Position numbers and translations under genes: made by a program. Source: Austropuccinia psidii (Eukaryota; Basidiomycota; Pucciniomycetes; Pucciniales; Sphaerophragmiaceae). Taken from it: a stretch of 64,000 bases of DNA. The notes below the pieces were generated by a model that saw only the letters and a list, made by a program, of their open reading frames with translations, did not search any database and was not told where the DNA came from. Within the stretch, counting starts at the first letter, position 1; each line of letters begins with the position of its first letter. Positions 20,850 through 33,460 of the stretch are shown in pieces. The stretch spans positions 4,177,499-4,241,498 of the forward strand of contig JALGQZ010000015.1 in assembly GCA_023105745.1 (NCBI GenBank), read 5' to 3'.

Positions 20850-21441
20850 ATGGAGGAATCATAATCATCAAAGAAGGCTCTAACCTTGAAGGAGGAATTG
20901 GAAAAAGAGCAGTCCAGAATTGTGGAATTAGGTCAGGAAGAAAGTTAGAAAGAGGATTTTCCTTATTTACAAAATGATGAAGAATTTTAGAAGAAAAGGT
21001 TATAATTACAGAAGGCTATGGAAAGAGCTGCAAGAAGACATGGAAAGAAGACAAAATCAAGTCAATTCTCACCTGAAACTACTGGGGATGAAACTATTGA
21101 AAGAATGCTCATACCCCAGAAACTATCACAATCACCAACTCCAAACACATTTGCAAAATACACACCAGGAACATTGCCAAGAGCTGCAAGATTTTTAAAA
21201 ATGTGACATATTACAACACAAAGGCAGCAACATGAAAGGGTTACAATACCTATAAGAAAGATTGTTAAAATAAAGTCAAAGGTTTATAACCTCAGCTTTG
21301 ATGGGAGTGATGTTGAGAATTTTATAAAGAGAGCTGAAAGGATCGCATCAATTGAAGAAGTCAATGAAAGGGATTTGGCCATTCAAATAGCATTCTGGAG
21401 TGAATAAAAGGATATCAGATATGAAATTGAAGGAATGCCAG
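20850..21441 (+). pseudogene. Element B gag, first part
   Basis: Read from ATG 20850, one frame runs to the insertion point at 21441 with in-frame TAA/TAG/TGA at several places. The reading after the last stop is DIRYEIEGMP, and it continues on the far side of element A at 32343. Before it come a Lys/Glu/Gln-rich stretch, a TIPIRKIVKIKSK segment and the capsid-like SFDGSDVENFIKRAERIA. Nearly all stops sit where CAA, CAG or similar codons would fit. Gag would form the virus-like particle and bind the RNA. The protein is not recoverable from this copy. Confidence 0.75.
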
Positions 21442-23599
21442 TGTAAGGTTTGTCTATGAGACTCTTGATAATAGTAGCAAAATCAAGAGTACTATGACTG
21501 TCCTCAGTAGAAATATATAATATAACAAAATATTATAACCACAAATTTAAATATAATTATTAAAAATAATTATATGAAATAATAAATTTAGTTATTATTA
21601 TAAAAATATAATAACTATAATAAATTATAATTATTCTATTATTGTTTTAGTCACTGACAGTTATAACAATAAGAAGTGTAAAGCTCTTAATGAGACAATT
21701 ACGTGTGGAAAAGATGAATATTAACCACTTATAAATAATATAAATATTATTTATAAAAGAATCAAACACACACTGTGCAGAAATAATTCTTATACAATAA
21801 AAAAATCTACATAAAAAAACTAATACTAGATAAAGAAAATATAGAACTTTAGAGAAAACTTACTTATAATATTTATTTAATACAAAAAGTCAAACAACAA
21901 CAGTTATTATATTAAATAATAATTATAAGTTGGAAACACACCTAAAATCAACAATTTTAAAGATAAAACAACTTTATATAATAAAAAATTAAGATTAAAG
22001 AGTATTTAAGAGGAATTTGTGGACTTTAAAAGATATTTAAGATGATTTCATTTTATATATCAAAATATATTATTGGTGATTACAACAATAATCTAAATTT
22101 TATGAATTCAATTCTTTAATTTTAATTAATAAAGAATAAAATAACTTAAGAATTATTTTAATAATAAGATTTTATATTTAATAAAGCTTTACCTGTTTAA
22201 ATTTCTAATATGATTGGATTAATAATGAATTGATGGACAAAAACAGTGATGAAAAGACTCTTTTTATGTCTTCAGAGAAGCTCTCATGATTCATAATTGA
22301 TATAGAGGGTGTGATCAGGTCAAAAATGAAAAACCATGCTTAAAAATAAAGTTCTTAACTTAAGGTAACTTAATTTTACTTCCAATTTAAAGTTAACAGG
22401 GTTATTCTTAACTCCATGTAACTTTAATCCTCATTTAAACTAATTATTTTAAGTTTTAAATATAAATAAACTTATTTATATTAAATTTCATCACATGAAC
22501 AACTTAAAAAATGAAGTTTCAAGCAGAAATCTCTTAAAATCAATTTTTAATTAATTTGTAAAGAAATTATAATTTTCTTTGAGCTTTAATTAAAAGAGTA
22601 AATTTCCAGGCTAATTACCCAGGAAATTCATTTATAAAATATACTTAAAATTTGATTTATATGTAGATAATATTAAATTGTAAGCTGTGTGAAATTTCAA
22701 GCAAATTCATTAAGAATTGGATTTTTAATGAATTTTTGAAGTTATTGCTATTTTTCCACGTAAAATAGCAATACACATCAAACCTTAAGTTTTGATAAGG
22801 TTTTAATGCTTGTAGACTTAAAGTTTTAAGCTTTTTTAAGCTTTGACAGTTCTTAAAACCTTGAATTCAAGCCTGCATATTGGGATTTACCCTCTGGCAG
22901 CTTGAAATTCCTGTCTGATTTGGGATAAAACCAGGTTAAACTTTAATGTTGGATCAAAGTCTAATCTTAAAGTTTAAATAAGATTGAAAATCCTCAAATA
23001 CAGGTGGAAAACCTTAATTGAATCCTTGCAGATCCAAAAAGTTGGGTACCCCAGCTCTATTTGGTCTTTTTCCTTTGTCCCACCTTTTTGCGTGGATTTT
23101 GCCCTTTTATTTATTTAAAGCCATACTATGGCCTTAAACCCTTTGAAATTGAGCTCACGCAGGATTTACATTCTGTATGGAAAATCCTTAGCCAATTCAG
23201 TAAATATACACCACACCTCAATTTTAACTAAAATTTTGGTAAGCTTGCATAAACCTTATGCAACTTTAAATTTAAGCTTATTTAAGCTTAAATTTCACAA
23301 TTTTAAAAAAAATGTTAAAAAAGTAACATTAGTACTGTGAGATTCTTAAATCTTCTAATAACATAAGAAATAAGTGTTTTTGGGTATAACACCTTATGGA
23401 TGTACCCTAGGTTATTTTTGGTGTAGAATCCAAAAATGACATAATATTTATAACTTTGTTTATCCAAAGAAAAGTTATGCTTATTTTTTGTTATTTTTTA
23501 TTTTAAATTCAATTAAAAAGTCTGTTGAAGACAATTTTAACTGTGTATAAAGTTATTTGTGGCCTTATGGGTATGTTATACATACCTCACAGGCTCACA
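21442..23599 (-). repeat. Element A 3' LTR
   Basis: The plus-strand left copy is 2,158 bp and starts TGTAAGG and ends GGCTCACA. On the element's own strand it is the 3' LTR. It is very AT-rich with many AATTAT-type runs and closely matches the right copy with scattered substitutions and small indels. Confidence 0.95.
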
Positions 23600-23612
23600 T
23601 TCCCTACCACCA
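23600..23612 (-). promoter_or_regulatory. Element A polypurine tract
   Basis: On the minus strand GGTGGTAGGGAA directly precedes the 3' LTR start TGTGAGCC. This is the expected position for the plus-strand DNA primer. Confidence 0.7.
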
Positions 23613-23735
23613 AAAAAAATGTACCACAATTTTTTCTTTTGTAGTATACCCCCAAGTTATTGTAAGGGGATATAGTCCACTGTCCAACCTCTCTAGCTAT
23701 ACTTTTCTAAGTATGTAAAGCACATAATTCAAGCT

Positions 23736-23963
23736 TTATTGAGCAATTGGTCTTCTCTCATGTCTGAATCTTCTGAGAAACTTTTGGGAAGCAGGTATTT
23801 TGCTTTCTTCAATCCATTCATCTTCATGTTGTGGATTTTTATACCTGACTAAGTCTTCTCTTTCATTTTTTCTCCTAAGTCTTCTTTCTTTCAAGACTTT
23901 TAGTACCTTTTTCTCCTCACTTTGATCTAGTGGGGGTACTTCTAAGGGTGTTTCATTTCTCAA
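23736..23963 (-). CDS. Element A chromodomain-like C-terminus
   Basis: This frame of 75 residues includes KVLKERRLRRKNER, LVRYKNPQHEDEW and a closing KFLRRFRHERR. The order basic helix, xLVRYK, EDEWIEE matches chromodomains that close integrase in chromoviral Gypsy elements, where they help steer integration to chromatin marks. It is separated by one in-frame stop from the integrase frame ending at 23970. A related segment closes element C at 43983. Confidence 0.7.
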   Translation of the reverse strand: MRNETPLEVPPLDQSEEKKVLKVLKERRLRRKNEREDLVRYKNPQHEDEWIEESKIPASQKFLRRFRHERRPIAQ

Positions 23964-23969
23964 AGGAAA

Positions 23970-25130
23970 TTATTCCTTATCACTTGAAGTGTAATGCTTT
24001 AATAAACTGACGGGGAAAGTTGGATGTTTGTTTTCCAGTTCTCTTGACAGTTCTACTTGTACTGCATTCGTCCCATGAAGGGATTCAATAATAAATGGTC
24101 CTGAAAAGGAATCTTTCAATTTTTTTGGGCCTTTAATGTTATTACAGTTCAAGGTTGAAACTAGTATTAAGTCCCCTACTTTGAATTCTAGGGTCTTATG
24201 ACTTTTATCCCATTTCTGTTTAGCATATTCAAAGGCATCATTTATGCTTTGATTTGCATGATGTCTTACTTTATAAAGTATTAGCTTAAAGCTTGATGCA
24301 GTTGGATGAATATCAATTGGATCTTTTTTCAAAGTATCAATTGGAAGTTTTGGGTTCCATCCTTTTTCCAACATTGCAGGAGTTTTGCCTGTTGAAGCAT
24401 GGATGGAAGTCTTTTAGGCTAATTCTGGTATAAGAGTACACCAATCATGGGTAAAGCCATCAGAATCTTTAAACTCCAGGCCATAAGCATAAAACCTTCT
24501 GATCATGTCCTCAAGGGTTTGAATCATTCTTTCTGCCAGTCCATCTGTTTGCGGATGGTAGGCTGTTGAGAATGATAGTCTTGTACCCAAAAGCTTATGT
24601 AAATTAGTCCATAAGGCTGATAAAAAATTTGGGTCTCTGTCACTAATGATGTTTTTAAAGAGACCAGTATCCGATATTACTCTATTCCAGATCAAAAGAG
24701 CTGTATCCATAGCTGTGTCATGTTTGTGACATGGTAAAAAGATTGGTGTTTTGCTATATCTGTCCACAATAACAATACATGCATTGTAACTTTTATCACC
24801 TCCAGGTGGTAAGGCAGTTACCCAATCCATGTGAACCACTTCCCATGGGGTACTTGGTTCTTCAATATGGATCATTAAACCAAATCTTTTACCAGAGGCT
24901 TTATTGGCTTTCTGGCATCTATAACAACTGTGACAGTACTCAATGACATCTTTTCTCCAAGATGGCCACCAGGCATATGTCTTAATTCTTTCCATAGTTC
25001 TGTCTTCAGACAGATGTCCAGAATATATGTTATCATGGAATTCTAGTAGTATGGTGTTAATTAAAATTCTACTACATAGGACCATGACACATGTGTGTTT
25101 AGATCTATTATATAGTATACCATAAAACAA
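23970..25130 (-). pseudogene. Element A integrase
   Basis: The 24414-25130 frame shows the zinc-binding HHCC part (SGHLSEDRT ... CHSCYRC) and the catalytic core: Asp in VHMDWVTALP, Asp in IISDRDPNF and Glu in DGLAERMIQ. The downstream frame, 23970-24374, gives the C-terminal DNA-binding part (KVGDLILVSTLNCNN, KDSFSGPF). A stop after ELA at 24414 and a short out-of-frame step separate the two. All three acidic residues are present, so the lesion is recent or minor. The integrase would insert the cDNA, giving the 5-bp duplications seen here. Confidence 0.88.
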
Positions 25131-26768
25131 ATGGAATCTCCCATTATCATAAGATGTCTTCCAAATATCATCCAGAGAATTAGCTAAGGCTACATCTTTG
25201 CAATCTTTGTCAAGTAGAGCAGTAAGAATATGAGAATTCTTATCTTGCTTATAGCTTTCTCCAACTTCTGTAAAGAATTCTGTTCCAACATCCGTGATAT
25301 TAATTCCTTCAATTGGAATTTGAGGTTCTGCACTTGTAGGAACATAGGCAGGGTTATCAGGTGTATTTGGTAATTCCCATCTACTTAAGTCATCAGCATT
25401 CTTATGAATATTTCAAGCTTTATGTAGTATGGTCATATTGCCTCTATACTCCTGTATAGCAATATGCCATCTTAACATGTGTCTGTTTGGAGTTTTCATG
25501 TTAAGAAGTGATTTTACTGCATTACAATCAGTAATTAATTCAAACACACTACCATAAAGATAGTAATGAAGTTTTTCCAAAGCCCAAACAAGGCAAAGGC
25601 ACTCCATTTGGCTAGCTCCATATCTGGCCTCAGTAGGTTTAATTTGTCTTGAAATAAAACAAATTGGACCTTCATAAGGTTTGTCATTGACAATTTGAAC
25701 CTGATGAAGAGCAGCTCCTAAACCTTCACCACATACATCAATATACAGCTTGAAAGGAAGTTTCCAGTCTGGCATCAATAATAATGGTGCATTGGTCAAG
25801 GCATACTTGATTTTGTCATATGCTTGAATCCTCTCCTGTATCATTTTAAAAACAGTTTGTTGATCACAAATTCTGTATAATGATCTGGCATGGATAGCCA
25901 AATCTTTAAGGTGTTGCCTGTAATAACTGGCAAACCCTAAAAAAGACATCATTTCTTTTTTGTTCTGGGGCACTTGCTTCAGTAAAACTGCAGCCACTTT
26001 GTTTTTGTCAACACCAAGGCTCAGTCCTGGGACTACATGTCCTAGAGCTTTTAACTCACAAAACCCAAAATTACATTTTTTAAGAGATATTTTCATGTTC
26101 ACTTGAAGAATTTTCTTAATTACTAATGAAAGTCTCTCTAAATGTAATTGCCAGGTTTCTGAACAAATGATAATGTCATCAATATAAATGATTAACCATC
26201 CTTCTGAAAATTCATGTGGGAAGATGGTATTCATCATTCTTTTATAATGAGAGGGTGCATTTTTAATACCAAAAGGCATTCTCAAATAGTCATAAATCCT
26301 ACAATGAGCAATTATTCTCAATAATTTCCTAGCATGAGGTGTCAAAACATTCTGGTGAAAGCCTTTCAGAGCATCCATGGAAGTAATGAATATTGCTTTG
26401 GATAATTGAGTCAAAGTCTCATGAATTCTAGGGATTGGATACCTGTCTGGGATAGTATAGGTATTCAGTGCTCTAAAATCACCAACCATCCTTGACTTAT
26501 CATTATGCCAAGTAATGATCACTGGAGTTGTGACTTCTACCTCCCCATTGTGTCCAACTTTTCTAAGAACTCCCAGTTTCATTAGTTCATTAATATGATC
26601 ACCCCTAGGGCTAGCTGGGTAAGCTGGTCTTCTTAATAGTGGCGGATAAGGCCTTTCCACATTAAGCATAATGTCCACCTCATGGCCTTTTATAGCCGCA
26701 AGTGGTTCATTATCTGAAGCAAAGGCTTCCCTGTATTGAAAGAAAACTTCAATAAGCTCTTCCTTCAT
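25131..26768 (-). CDS. Element A reverse transcriptase-RNase H
   Basis: The 451-codon frame at 25413-26768 is open. It contains the N-terminal substrate region ([13 protein letters not shown]), the first catalytic Asp in [26 protein letters not shown], the active site YIDDIIIC with both Asp, and [11 protein letters not shown]. The RNase H part begins near [13 protein letters not shown], followed by Glu in [13 protein letters not shown] and Asp in [17 protein letters not shown] at 25413 ends the frame just before the connector to integrase. RT copies the RNA genome and RNase H removes it. This is the best preserved gene of element A. Confidence 0.93.
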
Positions 26769-26807
26769 TTACAGTGTTAATGCAGGACTAATTGGTGCTC
26801 CAATTAA

Positions 26808-27421
26808 TTAACTTGACAGAAATTTTTCTTTATTGAAATTTTTTACTTGTTTAATGACAGTAATTTCTCTTTTTTCTAGAGGAAAATAAAATTTTTGTCT
26901 TTTATTTTTGCCTATAGTGAAATACCTGTCTTTATGATTATTAATATCAATACCATAAATATTGAGATAATCATTCCCAAGTATAAAGTGTTGTGAAGTA
27001 CAATTATTCATAAGAACAATTTCAACTTTCAATCTTATACTTCCTGCAGGATGAGGAAATATGATTGCTGCTTCAAATATACCCAAGGGGTGCATATTTT
27101 GGCTAGCAATGCTGAATGTTATACCCTCAATTGGCATTAATTTGTCTTTCCAATTGGTATAAACCTTTTCAAGATAATCCTTTCCAACACAAGTGCAAAA
27201 AGCACCTGAGTCAAGGTGTACTTGGCTTCTGTGTTGTTTATCACAATATTAGTGATACAAGATGAACCAGCTGTATAACCTTTACCTCTGGCAGGTTTGG
27301 TTCTTTGCATTTTAGCATCTTGCACATGTATGAGATCCATACATTCATCACTATACTGTGGTATATGAGTGTTTACCTCAGTGACTTCAAAGAAAACATT
27401 AATGTTTTATATAATAAGCTC
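26808..27421 (-). pseudogene. Element A aspartic protease region
   Basis: The active-site motif LDSGAFCTCVG is readable on the minus strand near 27205-27170, but in a different frame from the preceding ITNIVINNTEAK. A one-base slip near 27220 therefore breaks the protease. The following frame (26808-27137) gives LGNDYLNIYGIDINNH and a KREITVIKQVKN tail that leads to RT. Such proteases mature the Gag-Pol polyprotein. The slip would abolish Pol expression from this copy unless rescued by frameshifting. Confidence 0.8.
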
Positions 27422-27517
27422 CTCTGGTACTTCTTCTTCTTCTGAAGGCTCAAAATCACTGTCATGTAAAGATACATCAGTTGTTTCTTTTGTGTCTTCC
27501 ACTTTTTCAGCATTTAT

Positions 27518-29361
27518 CTAATTGATTCTTGTCTTTTTTGGGCAAGTGTTTGCTAAATGAGATGTGCTTCCACATTTGTGACATTTCAAAGGAAGTCTGT
27601 CTTGTGGCTTATTTGGTTTTGAAATTGGTTTCCCATTAGTCTTATTGTCTATTGGGGATTTGGACCAATTTCTTCCAATTTTTGTTCTAGTAGTGATGTC
27701 CTCCATAGCATTGATATAATCTTCTGTAGAGCAAGGCTCAATACATCTGCTTCTTATAGCATGCTCAAGGTCACCACCACACTTTCTTAATATCCTTTTA
27801 TGTACCATTGTTTCAGACATATCAGGATGAAGGGCAGTTAATCTGTCCTTCTGTTTAAGAAGCCAAGACATGGGCCTGTCCCTCTCAATATTAAAATGGC
27901 TTCTTCAAAAGAATTTTCCATTCTAAATCTCCAGGAGTCATTAGCCCATTTGGAAATAATTTGTTCTTTCCACCAAGGCCAAGAATGTTTACCATGGTCT
28001 TGTCTCATTTTGTAATACCATTTCTTTGCTGATATGGTAAATAATGAGTGTAATCTGGCACTTATGTATTCATCTGGTATGCTAAAGTCTTCTTTGAACA
28101 TATCAATTGTTTTCATAAATTCCATATGATTATATTCTCCTTCACCACTGAAGGTTGGTCATTCCTCTAATTTTGGAATGTCTTTGAAATTGCAAGCAGT
28201 TTCCACCTCATTACTTGAAATGGTATGATGTAAATCATTAAGCACATTTCTGTCAAGAATTGGTGTGGGTTGCCTTGGCAATTCATTTTTGAGTGATATA
28301 TTATTAATACTTGATTGAATGTCTTCTTTCAATTCAAGTCTTTCTTTATCACTTTTTTCCAATTGTTCTTGGAAAAGGGCTGCATTGTGACCAGTTGAAT
28401 TTTCCAAGTTTTGAACTTGTAATTTCAATTCTCTTAACTGTCCAGTTATGAAAGAAATTGAATTGTCATCTGGTTGATTGAGAAAAGTAACTTTAGACTC
28501 AATTCTTGCACAAATTTGCGTCAAAGACACAATATTGTCTTTATTAACATTTTCAAGGCCAATAATGGTCTTTTGTTGTTCTTTCACTTGCAATATCTCA
28601 TTACCCAACTTTTGTTGGATATACTCAAATGTTTTAAGCTTTGTTATAATTTCTTTATTACAAGATTCAAATTGAGTTACAATTCTAACAAGATCTATTT
28701 CTTTGGGAAAGATTGGCTCAATCTTTCCTCCTCCTTGTTTTTGAATTCCATCAGAGTTCTTGCCATATTGAACACATTGTCCATGGCTGTCTTTTCTTTC
28801 TTTGGGATTCTGTAATTCTGCAGGTAAGGCTTGTTCCATTTGGTCTTTGCCTTTCCCTTTGCCTTTTGCTTGCCCTTCTTATTGGTCTTTGGGGCTTTCT
28901 TGGGCTTGTTTGGCACTTGTTGAGGTGTATTTTTGCTGGTGGATGCTTGGGGAGCTTCCACTGGGCTGTTTTCCTTGCCTTGGGCCAACTTCTTCTTCTG
29001 ATCTTCTGATAACATGCTTTGGTTTTTCAACCAAGCTTTTATCTGTTGGATTTTTCCTTTGCAAGACATTGGTGTCCAACCCTTCAGAAGATCCTCTGTC
29101 TTTTCTGGCCCCATGAATTTTTTCACCTGAAGTTAATAGTTCATGGTGCCTATCCAAAGACTTGGGAGAAGTTCCCACTCTTGCTGTTTGGCGGCCATAA
29201 ACCAGTTCTTGTACTGAGACTGGTAAATCTCCACTGCTTCCTGTTGGAAATGATTCAGGTCTAACAGCAATAGCAGTTATGTCAGCTTCTGGACTCTCAA
29301 TAAGAGGTTCAAAGGTGCTGGCTAACCTTTGGGAACTGGTGGAAGTTCTGGAATCCTCCAT
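27518..29361 (-). pseudogene. Element A gag with zinc knuckle
   Basis: Several overlapping minus-strand frames form one Gag: a Ser/Thr/Pro-rich start (29361), a Lys-rich GKQKAKGKAKTKW patch, a coiled-coil-like Gln/Glu/Leu-rich middle (28159-28839), a capsid-type segment with SARLHSLFTISAKKWYYKM and WPWWKEQI (27838-28125), and CHKCGSTSHLANTC near 27590-27545, a CCHC zinc knuckle with all four ligands. At least four frame changes separate the parts. Gag packages the RNA and binds it through the knuckle. The region between 27420 and 27517 is an acidic Ser/Glu-rich link to the protease. Confidence 0.85.
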
Positions 29362-30169
29362 TTGTGCCTGTCCTCTGGGCTGACATTCTTGTATTTTTTA
29401 TTTGTGACTGGAATGTCCTGGTCCAAATCCATTTGATTGGATTGAGTAGTTGCTTCCACTTCTAGTAGGAGTCATTGCACGTCAATTTTAAGAAAAAAAA
29501 TAGACTAAGAGTGGATTGAATTCACCTTCTGGACCTTTAAAGGGCTCTTTGGTTATTAAACCCCTTGGTGCTGGGCTGGTTTGAATTTCAATACTAGACT
29601 CTGAGGCTTCAGAGTCTGAAGAGCTGTCTCTAATTGATGACACTAGAGAAAAATAGAAATATAAGCTATTTTACCAAACAATAAAAATAACTTATAAACT
29701 CAACTTATTGAATAAAGTTGTCTTAATGTAATTTATGGCAAATTATGTCAAAAATAAAGAAAAAATGTCTCAGATAAAAGAAAAAAGTTTTTGGTAAAGA
29801 TTTTTAATTTTTTAATTTTTTATTTGATTTTTATTTTCTTCAAAGAAATAATAATTATGCAATTAACAATTTTATTAATCAAAGTTGTATTATTATTCAC
29901 TTTATACTAGAATAACTCAAAGATGAAATTTCAAGTCTGTGATGTGAAAAAGCCACTAGTTACACAAAAGAAATTTATTCCAAGTCACTCAATAGTATAT
30001 TTTTTCAAACAATATTCTTAAGAAAAATTAACTTTATTAATATTATAAAGCTTATTTATAAGGGATAAGTCCCAAAAAAGCCAATATTAAGATAAATATG
30101 GCAATTTTATGTCAAAGAACAGTAAAATAAGGTCTAGATTATAATTTATCTCCCAAAAATTGGTTAAAA
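29362..30169 (-). other. Element A leader
   Basis: This is the untranslated leader between the primer-binding site and Gag on the minus strand. It is AT-rich. An acidic, Ser-rich short frame near 29590-29620 could be a decayed N-terminus of Gag. No gene is supported. Confidence 0.45.
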
Positions 30170-30188
30170 TAACGGCCAAGCCCCCAAA
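30170..30188 (-). promoter_or_regulatory. Element A primer-binding site
   Basis: Directly inside the 5' LTR, the minus strand reads TTTGGGGGCTTGGCCGTTA. TGGGGGC fits the complement of a tRNA 3' CCA end. Element C has nearly the same motif at the same place, so both probably use the same primer tRNA, which I cannot identify safely. Confidence 0.65.
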
Positions 30189-32342
30189 TGTAAGGTTTGT
30201 CTATGAAACTCTTGATAATAGTAGCAAAATCAGGAGTACTATGACTGTCCTCAGTAGAAATATATAATATAACAAAATGTTATAACCACAAACTTAAATA
30301 TAATTATTAAAAATAATTATATAGAAAAATAAATTTAATTATTATTATAAAAATATAATAATTATAATAAATAATAATTATAATAAATAATAATTATTCT
30401 ATTATTGTTATAGTCACTGACAGTTATAACAATAAGAAGTGTAAATCTCTTAATGAGACAATTACACGTGGAAAATATTAATATTAACCACTTATAAATA
30501 ATATAAATATTATATATAAAAGAATTAAACACACACTGTGCAGAAATAATTCTTATAGAATAAAAAATTCTATATAAAAAAATATAGAACTTTAGAGAAA
30601 ACTTACTTATAATATTTATTTAATACAACAAGTCAAGCAACAACAGTTATTATATTCAATAATAATTATAAGTTGAAAACACGCCTAAAATCAATAATTT
30701 TAAAGATAAAACAGCTTTTTATAATAAAAAGGTAAGATTAAAGAGTTTTTAAGAGGAATTTGTGGATTTTAAAAGGTATTTAAGATGATTTCATTTTATA
30801 TAATAAAATATATTATTGGTGATTACAACAATAATCTAAATTCTATGATTTCAATTCTTGAATTTTAATTAATAAAGAATAAAATAACTTAAGAATTATT
30901 TTAATAATAAGATTTTATATTTAATAATACTTTACCTGTTTAAATTTCTAATATGATTGGATTGATAATGAATTGATGGACAAAAACAGTGATGAAAAGA
31001 CTCTTTTTATGTCTTCAGAGCAGCTCTCATGATTCATAATGGATATAGAGGGCATGCTCAGGTCAAAACTGAAAAACCATGCGTAAAAATAAAGTTCTTA
31101 ACTTAAGGTAACTTAATTTTAATTCCAATTTAAAGTTAACAGGGTTATTCCTAACTCCATGTAGCTTTGATCCTCATTTAAACTAATTATTTTAAGTTTT
31201 TAATACAAATAAACCTATTTATATTGAAGTTCGTGACACAAACAACTTAAAAAATAGAGTTTCAAGCAGAAATCTCTTAAACTCAATTTTTAATTAATTT
31301 TTAAATAAATTATAATTTTTTTTGAGCTTTAATTAAAAGAGTAAATTTCCAGGCTAATTACCCAGGAAATTCATTTAAAAAAGATACTTAAAATTTAATT
31401 AATATGTACATAATATTAAATTGTAATCTGTGTGAATTTTCAAGCAAATTCATCAAGAATTGGATTTTTAATGAATTTTTGAAGTTATTGCTATTTTTCC
31501 ATGTAAAATAGCAATACACACCAAACCTTAAGTTTTGATAAGGTTTTAATGCTTGTAACCTTAAAGCTTTAAGCTTAATTAAGCTTTGAAAGTTCTTAAA
31601 ACCTTGAATTAAAGCCTGCATATTGGGATTTACCCTCCGGCAGCTTGAATTTCCTGTCTGATTTGGGATAAAACCAGTTTAAACTTTGATGTTGGATCAA
31701 AATCTAATCTTAAAGTTTAAATAAGGTTGAAAATCCTCCAATACAGGTGGACAACCTTAATTGAATCCTTGCAGATCCAAAAAGTTGGGTACCCCAGCTC
31801 TATTTGGTCGTTTTCTTTTGTCCCACCTTTTTGCGTGTATTTTGCCCTTTTATTTATTTAAAGCCATACTATGGCCTTAAACCCTTTTAAATTGAGCTCA
31901 CGCAGGATTTACATTCTGTATGGCAAATCCTTAGCCAATTCAGTAAATATACACCACACCTCAATTTTAACTAAAATGTTGGTAAGTTTGCATAAACCTT
32001 ATGCAACTTTAAATTTAAGCTTATTTAAGCTTAAATTTAACAATTTTAAAAAAAATGTTAAAAAAGTAACATTAGTACTGTGAGATTCTTAAATCTTCTA
32101 ATAACATAAGAAATAAGTGTTTTTGGGTATAACACCTTATGGATGTACCCTAGGTTATTTTTGGTGTAGAATCCAAAAATGACATAATATTTATAACTTT
32201 GTTTATCCAAAAAAAAGTTATATTTATTTTTTGTTATTTTTTATTTTAAATTCAATTAAAAAGTCTGTTGAAGACAATTTTAACTGTGTATAAAGTTATT
32301 TGTGGCCTTATGGGTATGTTATACATACCTCACAGGCTCACA
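30189..32342 (-). repeat. Element A 5' LTR
   Basis: This 2,154-bp copy pairs with 21442-23599. It starts TGTAAGG, ends GGCTCACA and is followed by the GCCAG duplication. On the element's strand it would carry the promoter. Confidence 0.95.
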
Positions 32343-33323
32343 GCCAGGATATGAAATGGAGGATTGGGATCAACTAAAAGAGGAAATGAAAAGTAAATGG
32401 AGAAAGGTGGAAGCAGAAATAAGACACAGAAATACTCATTAACAAGACTATTTAATCAAACTCAACAGGAAGGAGGAGTCAAAAGTTTTTCCCAATACGG
32501 AAAGTTTATTGGGGAATATGACATAATTTCAAAATATCTTCTTAAGTATGGGTATATCAAAAAGGAAAATGATTATCATAAAGATGTCTTTGATTCATTA
32601 TCACCAGAAATGAGAAGTAGTGTTACTAAAGAAATGATCAGAGACAGGGCCATGGTTCAAGCAAGAGATGGAGGATATATCTTACCTGAGATGGATATCC
32701 TCAGAAATTATATTGAGGCAGGATTGGAGGCAGCAGTAGTTATTAAAGGGAAATCCCAATTATCAAAGTCAGATGAAATAAAAAGAAAAAAGAAAGCCAG
32801 ATTTGAAGATAAAAGCTGGGAAGAGGTGATCAAGCAAATGAAATATATTACAAATAAAATAAAGAGTACATCAGATCAAGATGCCCATGTCAATAAAGCC
32901 CCAAAAGAATTCAACCCAATGAAGGATGTGTTGGACCAGCTGAAAGAACTATCAGAGGCTGTCAATTCTCCAAAGACGTTATGGAGGGATAAACCAAAAA
33001 CACAAGGATCAGGCTTAGCACCAAATGCACAACCATTCAGACCAAGAAATACCCAGGAACCTTTACCTGCAAATTATCAACCTTATGTTCCAGCACAACT
33101 GTATCCAAGACCACCCTTAAATTGCTGTTACCATTTTGAAAATTGTCATTCATTGACAAAATGCAGCTACCTGGCAGAAGATATGGCACAGAGAATTGTC
33201 AGTAGGCAAGGATCAAATTTCCTTTACCCTAATTTCCAAAGAGTACCCTCAGAAGGAACCAAATCTCCAAAGGATTTAGTCAGGGAATTTGATAAGAAAA
33301 AAAAGAGATTTCAAAAAACATAA
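32343..33323 (+). pseudogene. Element B gag, second part
   Basis: Continues the gag interrupted at 21441: GYEMEDWDQLKEEM, then a slip near 32430 into the 308-codon frame 32397-33323. That frame includes LFNQTQQEGGVKSFSQYGKF, a capsid-like helical region, a Pro-rich linker and a Cys-containing CCYHFENCHSLTKC segment resembling a zinc-knuckle (C-x-H-x-C type), closing in a Lys-rich tail. The match across the insertion of element A, plus the GCCAG duplication, fixes the junction to the base. Gag function is as for other Gypsy elements. Confidence 0.85.
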
Positions 33324-33460
33324 TTTAAAATGAAAATCCTCTATCAAGACCATAAGATTAAAAGATAGCTGAGCTGATCAAGGAACCAAAAGAAGTTCAA
33401 ATAGCTCAAGTAGAAGACTGGGGTAATTGGGAACCACCAATAGTATCTTCACCCACTGAG

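Larger units (their letters stand above)
21442..32342 (-). mobile_element. Element A: complete chromodomain Ty3/Gypsy retrotransposon
   Basis: Two LTRs of about 2.15 kb (21442-23599, 30189-32342) both start TG and end CA on the plus strand. The 5-bp GCCAG immediately outside both (21437-21441, 32343-32347) is a perfect target-site duplication. Genes run on the minus strand in the order gag, protease, RT-RNase H, integrase, chromodomain. The RT-RNase H frame is uninterrupted over 451 codons, while gag, protease and integrase have a few frameshifts or stops. It inserted into element B's gag, so it is younger than B. The family is one I recall as highly repeated in Austropuccinia psidii. Confidence 0.95.

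Noticed and set aside
28474..29264. Plus-strand frames across element A gag
   Set aside because: They are antisense shadows of the minus-strand gag and have no domain of their own.
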